A stretch of 64,000 nt of DNA from Nigrospora sphaerica (GCA_018287875.1 JAGVVL010000002.1:6324001-6388000); one strand, 5' to 3'. Shown: positions 46,920 through 60,010, counted from the stretch's first letter. Made by a program: numbers and translations. The notes: generated from the letters alone by a model not told the origin.

Positions 46920-49900
46920 CTATGTCTAACACATGGGATAAGGAGGTATACAAGCACAGGACTACCTATGAACCAAGTAACTTAGTTTACGCAGGTACGA
47001 CATGGACCGACCGTCCAATGGTTGGAAGCTTGGCCCCAGCATCCGTTCCTTCCACAGCCACGCCGGTGGTTGTAGTGCCGACTTCCCCGAGCCAAATCTC
47101 AGCACAGAAAGGCTCGGGGATCGACATGTCGGCAGGATTAATTCAGCTGTCATATGAGCCTGAGGTTTTTTTTAGATGTGTCCAGAGCCGTCCATTCGGA
47201 GAATTGCACCGGGGTCATTTTCCCGACTCGCCGGTCCCTGCCTGCCCTGCCGCGCGTAGCGCCGTCCGGCGTCCATGGTGGTGTGGCTTGGGCGGGCTGC
47301 CACTCCACGACGTAAAGGCATCTGTATGGGATATTGATGAGCCGGTGCTCTCCGGGGAGTTCCTTGGCGTACTGACCTGTTTCCCGCCTATAGGCATGGG
47401 ATGTGGCTGTGGGTACCGCCTACCTGGTCCTCGGCTGCTTCGACACAGGTGTGCACGTGCGAGCATGCGCCTGAGCTTCAGGTGTACGAGACGAGTAAGG
47501 TCGAGTCAGTGCCGGTCCGCCGTCTGGGAATGCCGAATTTGGGATGAAGCGGCTGCGCAAGTACAGCTAGCGGCCCCCCCTCCTGCCGCTCCAACCTGGG
47601 TGGACGATGCAGCGTCTGTTGACGACTACGAACACAGGGTGCCTGCGCTGGAGTAGTTACCTAGCTACAGGTACTGGATCCGAGGCTGGATTGGGGGCCT
47701 ACGGGAAGGCTTTGAACGAAGGCAGCGCGGTAAGCTAAAGGCTTTCCTTCGCCCGAACGCGCTAGGAAACCCCTGCTGCCACTGCGCTGACCAGGGGTGA
47801 ATCGAGCGGCGGGAGCCTCGTGCAACAGTGCCCCGCTCCCTGGCAATAGAACCGTTGGCGCGCAGGGTTCGTGGACTGCACAGGCTGGGATGGCATCATG
47901 TGCTGATGGCCCATCCCATGCGGAGATCATTGAAGCAATCTTAAGGAATCTGCTCATCTCGCACGCGTGATGAGGAGACCGGGACCCTGGCCGGCTTCGT
48001 GAGGGGGGACTGCGTCCTCCATCTCATACACAGTACACATCTACTTGAACCTGTTCGTGGCCACCCCCGTCCGTGGTCCGCTCGCTGTACCGCCAACCTG
48101 GCAGCTGAAACCGCTGCATGCCGCCAGCCACGAGCGTGACGGCATTGAATCAGGAACAGACAGTATAAAGTAGCAACAGGTCGCTTGGCGTGCCACATGC
48201 AAGTAACTACCACGAGGGCCGTTTCTGACTCGGCAGGCTGTCAAGACGGCTTGGGCAGCCCCGGGGCGGTATGGTACTGTACCTTATTAGCTGGTCTTCT
48301 GCAAGGTTGCTGGTTGCATCACTAGAGATCGGACGAAAAGCAGGGATCAGGGTGTGAGGCCACCGGGGGGGGAGGGCTTACATACCCGCATTCCATCCAT
48401 GTGAGAACAGTTTCTCCTACGCCGCCGAGACTCGGTACCTACCTTTGGTACCAGGCGTACCTCCGTACGCAGTATACCGCGGCCCAGGAAGAAGACAACG
48501 GTTCGGTATTGGCGGTGCGGCGAACGGCCAAGGCATCTAGATGCCAGATGCGGGCAGACCTACTACGATATACCTACCACATACATGCCCAGGGAGACCG
48601 TTCCTCTTTGGTCTAATAGGAGGTAGGAGGGTACCCGACAGGGTGTCTCGGCAGGTATACCGTAGCCTCAACGGCGCGCGCGTGTCTCGGTGGCCCGTGG
48701 ATGGGCCCCAAGGTCATCGTGGGCTCCTCATAAGGGCTATTAGTAGATGCCGAGGGTCCTCCAGCTGTCTACACCCATGCCTCAATCCACTCTCGGGACT
48801 CCTGTCGCCTGCTAATGTTAGCAATTACAGTAGTCACGGACAGATAAGCGCGAGCTTGGCATGGCTAGTCGAAGCCGGCCCGAGCAGCTTGAGTTCACAG
48901 TCAAAGTGACGGGGAGGGGGGCGTGTCCTCCGTACACTGGGTACCTGGCGCGTTCGGTTGGTTGCGCGGGAATGGCGGCTGCATGTCGACCTCGGCCGAT
49001 AGGTACGTGAAGGTTATCTTCAAAGAGCCGCATCCCTACCGCGCAGGGCCCTCAGCAGCAGCCAGCAAACGAAAGACTGGACGATGGTGTATGGAGCTAC
49101 GCATATATGTACGTCGTACGAGGTTGCTAAAACAAGGGTGCAACTATATGCCGTCGGCCACACTGCGTTGTACTTCCGTATGCCCAGCCGCACGGGGTGT
49201 CTCCCTCTGGCTCTTTTATAACGAGGCTCCAGCGGTAGAAACAGGTCGCTAGTTGACTGTTGACTTAACGAGACGGGCTGCGAGCCGACGGCGGGCGCGT
49301 TCAGACGATGCCGTCGGTCGGGGACCCTTTCCTGTGCTTCGTGGGCCCCTCCTTGGCTTTGGTCATCGGGCGACCGGCCGACGCCGCCCCTTCCCCTGCG
49401 CTTCCTCGCTTGTCAGATTTCGCTGACGCATCTTCGTCCAGACCCTCGTTCGACCCGAGACAAACGCTGCGGGGTCGTCAGATTTCTTTTTTGGCGTCGG
49501 CGCCATGTGGGATCGGTCGAAGGATTCTTTTCTGAAGCAGTCCGACCTACGTCGATGACGGTGCCTTTGCCGCGGGCAGCACATGCGAGGCTATCATGTA
49601 TGGCCGCGGCGTCTGGTGGCCGCCACCGCCCCCGCCCCGGTCGCTTTCGATGTGCCTGATCTTCGACAGTGCATGAATTGACGCGGACGGATCTCACACC
49701 GACATGGGACGAAGGTGTTCCCAAACTGACGCGAGGGGCGGGGCAGGGGGGAGGGCTGGTGATCGCTTCCCACCTCGCTCTTCTCAGGTTGGGCTGGCTT
49801 TGGGGGGCTTCGGGAAGCTCGCCCGTCCAATACGGATACATACTGTGTATCAGCGGGGAGCCCCTCTCCTCTCCTCATTGGCGGGCCGGGGCGCCAGGTG

Positions 49901-52228
49901 GTGGCCGAAGGTGGTGGCCGATACAGGTTGCCTATGCAGCACTCGCTCCTTCATTCGCAAGGGACATGAAGCCCCGAGGAGAGATTCGATATCCGCCGGC
50001 ATTATTGGACGATGCGCCCACGGGGGGAGGGGTTGGCCGGCTGGCTGGGCGGGTGATGAGTGATGGCTCTCGCTGGTAGCGATGGCATCCCACGCAGGTA
50101 TCCATCCATCCCTTCCCATTGTGATCCAAGGAGGGAATTACTTCATAGGAGAGACCTCCGTCGCACTACTGGAGCTTGGTAGGGGCTCTTGTCGGTACGG
50201 TGCATGGTGTCGCACCCCTGGAGCCCGGGGCCGTCCATCGCAACGAGGGGGTAGGTAGCAGTGGTGGGGGTGCCTCGGTACATGCAACGGCGGGCTTCTC
50301 GGGCACGGATAATCGATGGAGAGGCATCCGTCCAGCCCATGTACGCCAGCCTATCCCTTCCAGTCCAGTACAAGCCGGCGTTGTCCATCCGTTTCGTCCC
50401 ATAGGTTCCATCCCATACTTACATGATCCGTACATCCATCCATTACTTAGTGCATCCCGGCATAACGGACGAACTATGGGATGTGCCGCCCTACTAAATG
50501 TCAGGGCCAACCAGGGGATGTGGAGGGGGGAGCCACCTGCCCGAGCTTGAGCCCCCCCCCGCGTGTGCGCTGGCGAGTAGGTATTCGCCAATGCGACCCT
50601 GCGCCAGCCGTCATCCATCGTAGATGATGAGTCTATCGAGAGTTGATGCGCCCCCAGCTCCATGTCACCACGACGCCGCCGCCCACCGTTGTCCCCTCTT
50701 CGCCTGCCGCACCCCTGCGGCGAAACCAGAGGCTACGGCCGGGCCGGCTCCATCCCCCTCGTCGCCCATGGCAGGTTGGCAGGCGAGGCAGGCTGGTTCT
50801 GCTCGGTAACTTCTGGGCCTCGTCAATAGCGCACAGCTGATCAGCGGTCAGGCTATATAGCAGCATCTGATATAGCCGACGAGCCAAATGAGCTCTGTGT
50901 CTACGGACCAGGACTAGTGATTTCGGAACAGGGTTGGAGCGCGCAACAGCCAGGAACTACTCGTCTTCATGGGGATCCCGTGGATGGGTGCCCACCGCAC
51001 CGACCTGACCGCCCGAGGTAGTTTAGTCGTTCCGCTGTAAGCAAGAGGTAAGCAAACAGCAGAGGCAGTTCCACGCGCGGAACGGAGAGCGCGCCGGCTT
51101 GCCCGTGCTCTCTAGTCTCGTCTCGTCTTGGCTCGTCTCGTCCTGCTGCCGCGGAGCCTAGGCGGCCGGGGACTGCCGCGGAGCCGTTCTGCTACATAAA
51201 GATGGCACTGAAGCCGCTCCCGTCACAAGTCTTGTTTCTTGGTTGGAGTGGCAGTTGCTTTGTCGGCGGCACCTGGTGACGGGCTTGGCCCGTCTCCCCC
51301 AAGATAGACACCGACCGACCGCCGCCGCATTGAGGGGGGCGCCTGGGGGGGGGTCACAGGCCGGGCGCCAACCCCGGGGAGGTCTTCCGCTACAGCACCC
51401 GCCCGCTGCTATTCTAGAAGCGTGTTTGCGGTACATACGAAAACAAGCGCGCCCACAGCCCATCCACTGGTTCCAGGTGTGACCATCTGGACCGCAGATG
51501 AGCCGTGGGTTTGGGTTGCGCGCTTGGTAGTCACGGATTCCCAGGCCGGCCGCTGACGATTAGTAAGGTCCATAACTTTTCCTCTCCAGCGGGGCTCGGT
51601 CAGACGCCTCCCTGATAGGTGCCCCTTGGTGATGGAGGGATGAAGGCATGGTTGGACAGACTGATACGGGCACCCAGTTGCCGGCCAGCGAGACGGGTTG
51701 CCGGGTACAAAGTAGGTTTCCTGGATGGATGCCCGGGAACGGAGTCTCACCGACCAACTGGAAGGAGGCACAGGCGGCACTGGAAGAGGAAGTGGGACGG
51801 GCGTCGAGCCTACGGTAGCGAACTAGGTGGGTTTTTTTTCCAGGTCGCCAATGGTGAGGGCTGTGGATAGATTTCCGAGCCTCTTGGCGAGCCTTGTTCT
51901 CTTCGCCGTGCCAGCGTGCGCGGCCTCTCCGTGGAAACGACCAATGGGTGGAAACGTGGGCTGCAGCGACGTGGAAAGATCAGGTGGTGCTGGAAGCTTC
52001 GTTCTCCCCGTGCATCCATCCATTGTATGTCGGCTGACAACCAGCCGGCCTGTCATGTGAAAGGAAGACGGGCGACAACGCGACGACGACAACTTTCAAC
52101 CTTCTAGCGGCCCGTATAGCGGGTATAGGCAGACGGGGGTGGCAGACAACTGGCTGGGTGTCCATCTGGCGCGGGCCTCTTTCTTCCCATGCCACGCAAG
52201 TGTGTGCATGCAAGCACTTTCCCACCCA

Positions 52229-52244
52229 GGGGGGGGGGGGGGGG
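52229..52244 (+). repeat. Poly-G tract (16 G)
   Basis: Sixteen consecutive G residues lie in the gene-poor region. Confidence 0.9.
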
Positions 52245-54496
52245 TTTGCTTACACGAAAAGGATAGCTACCCTCCTTAGGTTCAGGAGTATGGGATCCAG
52301 CGGACGTGGCCCTCCCGCGGGTATGGAATGAAGTCATCGCTCACGGAAGATTGTCCCTCGCAGATTTCAATATCGAACGCGAGCAGACAAACTGGAGCAG
52401 CAAAAGCCAGCGCGACCTGGGATGTACCCCAGCTGACATCCCTGCCCAGGCGTCAATGCCACCCATGTCGCAAGCCGCCCCATCCATGGCATGCTGGCAC
52501 GGCACGCGTCTGGGCGTCGACGAAAGGCACCGACCTAACAAAAAGTCAGGCACCTCACGTACGCCTCGACGGACACCAGGCCCGAGGGGGAACGGGCTGA
52601 TAGATCCATCCGCCGTCTCTTCTATCTACACACCAACTACATACGTCTAAGCCGGACCTACCTTAGCTAAGGTACTAAACGTAGGGGACGCCATCCTTTC
52701 CCGGCCCGGCCTCGTTGGCTCTTCCGTGCGAAGGCTGCATGGAAGAATGGCAACCAACACAGGGAAGCGTGTTACGTCTTGCGCCCCCCCTCCGGCCCAG
52801 CCCTAGCGTTGTCACGGTGAAGCCGCTGCAGGTGCAGCACAAAGAAGCTCGGCCTCAGTGGGTTGGCGATAATTGCCCCTCCTCTTCTCGACGCTAGTGT
52901 CAAGCCAGTCAATACTGGGAAGTATACGGAGAAGTTAGTTTAGGCGCCATGTAGCTGAGTATATGCAGCTGCCCACCCTAGCCCGGCGAGCCAAGATCGC
53001 CCTCTGTTCGTACTGTCTCTCACTCGTCTCCCAATGGAGGCCGGCTGGTAGACACATGGCCACCGAGGGTTTGCCGGCATCGGGCCCGCGTCTTGGTTCG
53101 AATGCCCCGTCGTCGGGGGGCGCCAGCTCAACGTGCTGGCTGCAGCCTCTGAGGCTCGCTTCTATACGTATGCTGCCCACACGAAGCCGGTCAGCAGCTT
53201 ACCGAGAGTGACGTGCGGCGACAGCTAGATCCGGGTATGCTCGAGCGGACGCGCCTCCAAAACCGATTGCTTCTTCGTACTGCCACTTATCCTACTTGGG
53301 GCCGGCCCCCCGGCGCAGATGGAGGCGGCCGCCCTCACATGGCCGTGAGGCTCAATATCTCACACACGAACTGTATTGGATTTGGATCCTCAATTTCGCC
53401 AGCCGCTATTTGCAGCTGCGTGGCCCTCCGATCAAACTCTCTGGCCCGGCGCCTCGCGCTTTCCATCACATCCATCTCATCTCCGGGCTACCTCCTGCCT
53501 CCGGCATGGCGACGCTGCCCGGCTGCCCGGCGACGTTGACCTCGACGCAGGCGGTTCGGCTGCATGTCGTGCAGCCTATCGAGGTACCTGCCGTGCCGCT
53601 GACGAGTACGGGTTTCGGTACGCGAGCACTCAGCTGGTACACCGTCATCTGTGGTAGGCATGTCATCGGCGCATGACATGGGGGCTCCGATATGACCAGA
53701 GTCGACCTCAGCTCGCCCAGGGCTCAGCAGTCCGGGGTGCGCTAGTCAGGCCCGAGGTCAGCGGGCAAGGTGGTCGGTCGCAGGTGTCAGTCACTTTGTG
53801 CCCTGGACGAGGGATGTCCCGGCCACCCACACGCGAGCCCCCAGTCAAGGTACTAGGGCTGTACGGGCTTCCCTCCGTCCCATATCGCCGAGGAGCCTCC
53901 TCGAGCGCCAACAATACCTGTCTTCCCCGTCGCCGTCGCTTTTACGTACACAGAAGGATGAAGGCACCGGCAGCAGAGCATTCACTCATACGTTTGGCAG
54001 CCCGGGCTTCCATTGGGCGGCCAAAACTCAGGGTCGCCGTCGCAAAGAGATCACTCTTGGGCGGCTTCTTCTCTCCCCTGCGAGGCAGGTACTCGACCTG
54101 CTTCTGGCTCCGGTGGCTTTCGGGCTCGGGCTCAGACCGTTGGACTGCCCTGCACACGCCCCACCCTTGGTTCGATCCACCCCCGAGCGAATGCATCCGT
54201 TCATGGATCCTTGAGAAGTACCTTCCTACCTTCAATCCCGTCCCCCCTCCCTCCTCTCAGGGCACGCCCTCGTGTCATTGTCTTGGACGACGTCGACGAC
54301 GTCGAGGTTCCAAGCTGCCCGTCGCCGGAATCTTTCCCCACGCATAACACGTTTCTTATGCGCGCCCGCTACTCTTCCCTCCCCCCACCCGGCTCTTCGT
54401 ACCAGAGTACGACGTAGGTACCTAACTTACCTGCGCTACTTGTCCCCGCGGGGCCCTGACCTGGACGTAGAGGGGCAGACCCAGGACGTCGTCGAC

Positions 54497-54558
54497 TTTT
54501 TTTTTTTTTTTTTTCCGCAGCCCGGGTTTGGTCGTCGTCGTCGTCGTCGTCGTCGTCG
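54497..54558 (+). repeat. T18 tract followed by a (TCG)9 microsatellite
   Basis: Eighteen T residues (54497-54514) run directly into CCGCAG, which mimics a polypyrimidine tract plus 3' splice site. About nine TCG repeats follow at 54531-54558. Confidence 0.8.
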
Positions 54559-55463
54559 CGGCTGGACGGGCGGGCAACGCTCCTTGTCACGTAGAGGGGC
54601 CGTCGGTTCGGGGTCATTGATTGATTAATCTACCGGCCCAGGGCGCTTGGACGCTGTCTGCGGAGAATTTGTGCAAGGTGCGCCGTCAGGCCTCCTGCCG
54701 TCCATCCACCCTGGACGCTGCAGGTGGTGATGGAGGTGATGATACATGCCTCTTCTCGCGCTCCCTGCCACGACCGTGGAACCAACTACCACTACGCCAT
54801 AACCTCCGGCGCTCATCCTGGGGCCACGGCAGAGCAATGCACTCCCAGGCCATGCCAGGGTAGCTTGCATAGTTGGAGCCTCGACGACTAGGCCCGACAT
54901 GGGATGGAATGGATAGAAATGGCCGTCCCCATCATCGCGTCCCCTACCATCCCCGTCGCGTCCGGGATCGACCCTGACGACGAACCCATTCGCTCGCCCA
55001 ATCCTGGTTCCCACACCCTCCATCCATAGTGGTCGTGTACTTCGGACGCTACAGGACCCTAGCTCTCGACCGACCTGCAATGTACAACCTCTGGCCTCCC
55101 TCGCCCGCTCCCCGGTACTGACTGGCCCGGGGACAGATGCTGCCACTACCTACTGGCGCGGGTTCTCACACCCCCTTGCCCACGCCCATGCCCTCGCCCT
55201 CGTCCTCCCCCTACCACTACCCTCTATTTTCCTCCTCCTCCTCCTCCTCCCACACAGTGAATCCTATCCTGGATGGCACCACGCCCGCTCAGCTTTTTGT
55301 TCCTCGGCCGTCCAGGCCCACCTTCCATGCCATGCACCCCATCCGTCTCTATTTCCCTTTCCCTGGCGAGAAGCCATACCCCCCCCCGGCTTCCTTCATC
55401 CCATCCGGTCCCCCATGTCCCATGCCCATGTCGATACCCACGCCCCATCCCATGCCCCCCCTT

Positions 55464-55483
55464 CCTCTTTCTCTCTCTCTCTC
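55464..55483 (+). repeat. CT dinucleotide repeat upstream of the zinc-cluster gene
   Basis: A CT run lies inside a long C/T-rich stretch (about 55140-55510), which may belong to the promoter or leader of the regulator downstream. Confidence 0.7.
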
Positions 55484-56431
55484 TATTGTACTTCCCTATC
55501 CATCCTCGCCCGGGATAGGTACCTGTACGTACCGGCCGTAGCCTGTCCAGCAGATCTGGTGTCCGTGCAGTCCTCTGTCTGGCTGGCGCTCCATGAGCCA
55601 GTATCCTGGTCGGTACATATTAGGCCAATCTCTAATGAGTTGCACAAAAACCTCCCACGATCCCACTTACTGGCTATCGAGAGAGCTTCCGAGCTTCTCC
55701 ATCTTGGACTGTCGACCTTGGTCTCCCTCTGCCTCTCTCTCTCACCCAAACCCCATCCGACTAATAAGCTCGTGGTACCACGTCGGTCGACGAGTCGTCC
55801 AGGTCCTGCAGCTCTCCGTCGCTGTTGCCAGAGACCCAACACCGCCCGCTTGCCGTACGACCAGATCCTGGCCCTCGCGGATCAAGTATCACGAACCGCT
55901 ACCCTGTCCCACGCTGGTTGAGATTTGGCTCCAGCATCACGTTACGGAGGCCTGCCGGCGAAGGCGCCTTCCAGGCCCGTCTCCACCCTGAACAACGTAC
56001 TTGTGCCTCGGTCCTCCCTCCGCAGGCTGACCGGCCTCTGTTGCCGACCTGCTCACCGGCACGCCCCATACGAGGCGCCGTTAGCTGTACTGGGTCCGCC
56101 AGTGACTTTCTCTCGATTCCGCAAGCTGGTTCTTATCGTCGTCTGCCATCCCTGATCTGGCGTATCTCTCAGAGACGAATAATCGGGTTTCGCGCCCCGG
56201 GCAACACTCTTTTGCACGGCCCAGGAGTCAAGGCCAGCAACTCTGGGCTCGTCGCATCCAAGGCCTTCGGCGGCATCCATGCAAGTTCTAACCCGGAGCA
56301 GCGAACCGGTATACTGTCCACTCGGCCAACGCCGAGGCGTATCCAAACTGGCGCGCTTCGCTCTCGACCTGAGCTGGGCCAGAGCAGAGACGGAGTGCCC
56401 GACCGGCTCCAGGGCCTATCCCTCTCCGCCC

Positions 56432-58549
56432 ATGTCAGGGTCTCCGCCGCCCTCGTCCAAACTACACCCAGAGGCCGACATTCGAGGTCGAAGGAGCTTT
56501 CAGTCAACCACGCACGATGCTTATCGCGCCGGCCCGGCAGTCCCGGGGGCAGATCGCCGACTGCCGATGGGGGCAGCGCCGCAACCCCAGCTGCCACCTC
56601 CACACATGACAACCGGCGTCCGACCATATCCCCTGGAGTCGGCGGAGCAGACGGCATTCCCCTACCGCCGACCCGAGGAGAGTATGGGCAGGCCAATGCC
56701 GTACCAGTCCCAGCCCGGTCCGATGATATCGCCACACCAGTACTCGCTTCCCCCGGTAGTGGGACACGCCCCTGGTTCCTCCCCATACTCGCTGCCCGCC
56801 CGCCCGCAAGCGCCTGAGAGTGCCCCTTACACGTCACCGAAATCCCAAAGAAAAACGAAGGGCCATGTGGCATCCGCCTGCGTTCCCTGCAAAAGAGCTC
56901 ACTTGAGGTACTTCCTGTCCCATGCGGTAGCAGTAGCAGTGCATGAAGCTAACAGTCGCAGATGTGACGGTACGTGCTGGCCAAACTTGTGACCCCTGTG
57001 AAATATTATCGACTTCGATATATGCCCCAAGCCTCCCCCTATCGCTGGCTAGGGGGGGGCCTGAATACGGAAACTCGTGAAGACGGAAAAAAGCGCGCAA
57101 TGCCTCTCAGAGGGCGCAAACAGCGGATCGGTGATGCTTTGCCGGCGGCTTCGACCTCTCTTGTCCAGTATCGGTGGTGGACTGTCAGGCGAGGGTGAAA
57201 TATTGACAAGCGTTGGGCCAAAAGCCTCATGAACTGGAAGGGCCCAACGAAGTTCTGTTCTCAACGGACTGCTTACGTCGCGGACTGTTGCTTGCCTTTT
57301 TTATTCCTTCTCGAAGTGTAGTTGGCTGACTCTCGGGGTTGTAGCTCAAAGACCATGCTCTAGATGCCTGAGCAACGGCAAAGAAGACGCTTGCGTCGAC
57401 GTTCAGCACAAAAAGCGCGGCCGTCCACGGCTTCGAGACGACAGGGAGGCGCGATTCGACAGCACTCGTTTCTCGAACCCGGTGGAAAACATGCGGCGCC
57501 CCGTATCCCTCTACGCGCCCGTGAGTGCTCCGGCTGTGGCGTACGAGGATCCGTTGCGGAGGACGCAGTCGTATAGGGTTTTGAAGTCGCAACCGCCTGA
57601 CCCTGTCGGCCCCCGATATCCCGACCGCGGCTCCAGCGGCGACGTAAACGTCTATCCGCCCCCGCTGCATATAGCGCCTCGTCCCCTGGAACCTGTCGCT
57701 TTCCTAACGATGGATCTGCAAATCACCAAAGTATCGGGCACTTTTGTCGATGCTGTGGGAGCCCATACTCCACAGACCATCCAGAGACGCAAGCTGGGGG
57801 AGCTTGTTGTGCCAAGCGATCAGGAAAGGGTGGTGGCACTTCAGCGGTCGCTGTCGGACGAGCAAGCGAGGAAGGAACCCAACTACCTGCCTCCCATCTA
57901 TGGCCGAGAAGAGGCGGACCGGGTGATCCAGTCGCTCCCGTTTGATCCTGAGACGATTGCTCGGTTCCCGCTGGACCGACAAGACTTCCTGACGTTCCGG
58001 ACCTTGGAGGGACAGCCAAGGCCGTATCCCCTGCGCATTGGCCTTGTGAAGGAAGACTCGATTTACTTCGTCGTCCTGCTGTTGACTCCCCAGGCGCGCC
58101 CGTACGCGCAGCCTTCGCCTTCGCCACACGCTAGGGATGCCCCGTACTCGTACCAGTACCCATCGTATTCCCAGATGACACCGATTTCGGCGTCTTTCGA
58201 TCCGAACCGGCCACGGTTCGGTGAAATGCTCGAGGGTAGGGAGGTCGCGGCCGGTGCCAGGCAGCCCATCACACCAGGGTCCGTCATGTCGGGGCCAAGT
58301 CCGGGAGTCAGCCCCAACGCGCCGGCCTACTCGCCATCGTCATCGCGGCGATCCGAGCACCCGTCGGGTCCATCGTACCAGATCCCGCGCAGCGAGTTGT
58401 CGACGGCCCGGCCACAACAGCCTCCCGGGTACCAGCTGCCGCCAATACGGAACCAAGTCCAGCATGCCGCGGGAGCGGAGTCTCGTAGCGGGCGCGTCGA
58501 CATTGGCGGTATGTTGGACCAGACGGAGCCGGCACGCCGAGGCCCATAA
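56432..58549 (+). CDS. Zn(II)2Cys6 transcription factor with split zinc cluster
   Basis: This is a fungal binuclear zinc-cluster regulator; target genes are unknown. Exons are 56432-56907, 56962-56969 (8 nt) and 57345-58549, 562 aa from the chosen ATG (MSGSPPPSS). The start is uncertain, as the frame stays open back to an ATG at 56279. The cluster, rebuilt only by including the 8-nt exon, is ACVPCKRAHLR / CD / AQRPCSRC, then LSNGKEDAC. This gives the standard C-x2-C-x6-C-x5-C-x2-C-x8-C, followed by a basic linker (KKRGRPRLRDD). Residues of about 250-380 (FLTMDLQITKVSGTFVDAVG, then DRQDFLTFRTLEGQ and IYFVVLLLTP) suggest a PAS-like domain. Both ends are Pro/Ser/Gln-rich. Intron 1 is 54 bp, intron 2 is 375 bp. 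Confidence 0.85.
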
Positions 58550-59439
58550 TGCGGTGCCAGACACTCCTTGGGCGGGAGCCGGCAGTGATTGCCGCAGTCT
58601 CGGATGCACGCTTTTGTTTATAACCAGATGCTCGATACCCATTCGTTCTCCTTGATTGTTGTTTGGAGATACCATGTACACCAACAGCAAGGGCGCAACT
58701 TGGTCTACCGGAAGCCCTTTTTTGTTCACGACTCTCGTTTTATCGATGATGATTGGTCCCGTGGCATGTGAGCGGCGTTTATACAGGCCCCGGAATGGGC
58801 GCTGTGGGCTGGCGGTTACAACTCGGCAGTGCGCCCCGCGGAAGGGGTGGCTCTAATTCTCTCCTTCTCCTTCTTTGGCTTGGTGGATGGGCGCTCTCAC
58901 TGGGCGGTGGCAGCATAACGATGCGGAGGGCCATATCTGGATGATTCTTGGGCAGGGACGGGCGGCCGGCAGTCGTCGGGTCAGTGGGCGGATCAGGCGA
59001 TGGTGGAGCGCCAGAATCGGCGGCGGCGGCGGCGGCAGCAGTGGAGGAAACGGGGCGGCGCGGCCGATGCGGCATGTCCAGCTCCGGGCAGCCGCGGCCG
59101 CGGCCAGGCCGAGACGGGTCTTGTGGAGAAGAGGGACACAGGACCTCGGCCATACTTATCCGCGCCCGATTCTACTCGCTTGGGCCGCAAGCGTCGCACA
59201 ACGCGGTGTTCTTGGCGGGCCGTCGTAGCCCAGGCGCCACCCCACGCACCAGAAGGAGGAGAGCGTATTGGACACGAGGGCCAACTGCCCGGCTCATATA
59301 ATGTTGGCTCACGGGGAGCGGTAATGTGTACGATAGAGATGAATGTATGGGGGAATGTCAATGTGCAAAGAAGCGAAGCGTCGTTTGGAGGGGGGGGTAA
59401 GAGAAAGGAAAGGAAACGAAACATTTAGGAAGCGACGGA

Positions 59440-59455
59440 GGGGGGGGGGGGGGGG
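59440..59455 (+). repeat. Poly-G tract (16 G)
   Basis: Sixteen consecutive G residues lie about 900 bp downstream of the zinc-cluster gene. Confidence 0.9.
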
Positions 59456-59919
59456 TTATCCCATGAAACAGGAAATCAAGCAAGCCTAAGCGGCAATTTC
59501 GCACGTTGAGTTCAAACTGGATCCCGAGCATATATCTCATGGTTGTATGGGGGTTATGGGGTCCTGTTAAGGGCTTATATGAGTGCCTGCTATTGCACCA
59601 ATGGGGACAGGCGATCCGACGAGTCACCGCTAGACGGGGGAGGGGCGCTCGGGAGGGACGGGATAGATGATGGGTGTTGAACACCTCGCCCACTCCCAGC
59701 GCGACGTGACCCGGGCTCACCACGGCACGGCTTGTAGACAGCACCGAATGACAAGGGTTGTAGGCGGCACGGCATAATACAGCACGGTTCGCAGCGGCGG
59801 CGGACGGGAGCAGGCGGCAAGTACTGACAGAAGTCGACATACGAACCGGGGTCGACCGTCGCCGGCCTCCGGGATGACAGTCTACCGGGTGCTAGCTAGC
59901 GGAGGGAGGGCTGTAGCGA

Positions 59920-60010
59920 GGGTGAAAGAGGGGATGGGGGGAATGGAGGGCAGACAGAGGAAGAGAGAGGGAGGGAGAGAGGGAGGGAGGCAGGGAGCGG
60001 AGAAGAGAGG
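59920..60010 (+). repeat. Purine-rich GGGA/GAGA tract
   Basis: Nearly all bases are purines, in GGGAGGGAGA-like units; simple sequence with no coding signal. Confidence 0.7.

Larger units (their letters stand above)
38870..56431. other. Gene-poor GC-rich region of about 17.5 kb
   Basis: No open frame here resembles a known family, and no chain of frames joined by splice signals could be assembled. The longest single frame is 289 codons (46787-47656), within expectation for GC-rich non-coding DNA. The sequence is rich in short simple repeats (GGC at 42122, degenerate CCGC/CTGC at 46876, poly-G at 52229, T18 and TCG repeats at 54497-54558, CCT at 55220, CT at 55464). Many ATCCATCC-like and GGTAGGTA-like motifs are scattered through it. 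The right end is presumably promoter and leader of the zinc-cluster gene. It is not AT-rich, so RIP-decayed transposon is unlikely. Confidence 0.55.

Noticed and set aside
46787..47656. Longest open frame (289 codons, plus strand) of the gene-poor region
   Set aside because: It begins in a Pro/Ala-rich simple-repeat stretch, has no family resemblance, and competing frames overlap it. The length is unremarkable for GC-rich DNA.
53085..53120. GGTTCGAAT box-B-like string
   Set aside because: Base 61 would be G, not C, and no cloverleaf forms.
53673..54347. Plus-strand open frame of 224 codons
   Set aside because: No domain, Arg/Ser/Pro-rich, and it ends in simple sequence; not supported as a gene.
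54491..54530. T18 followed by CCGCAG as a 3' splice site of a hidden gene
   Set aside because: The following TCG repeat gives no convincing exon and no upstream exon was found; best explained as simple sequence.
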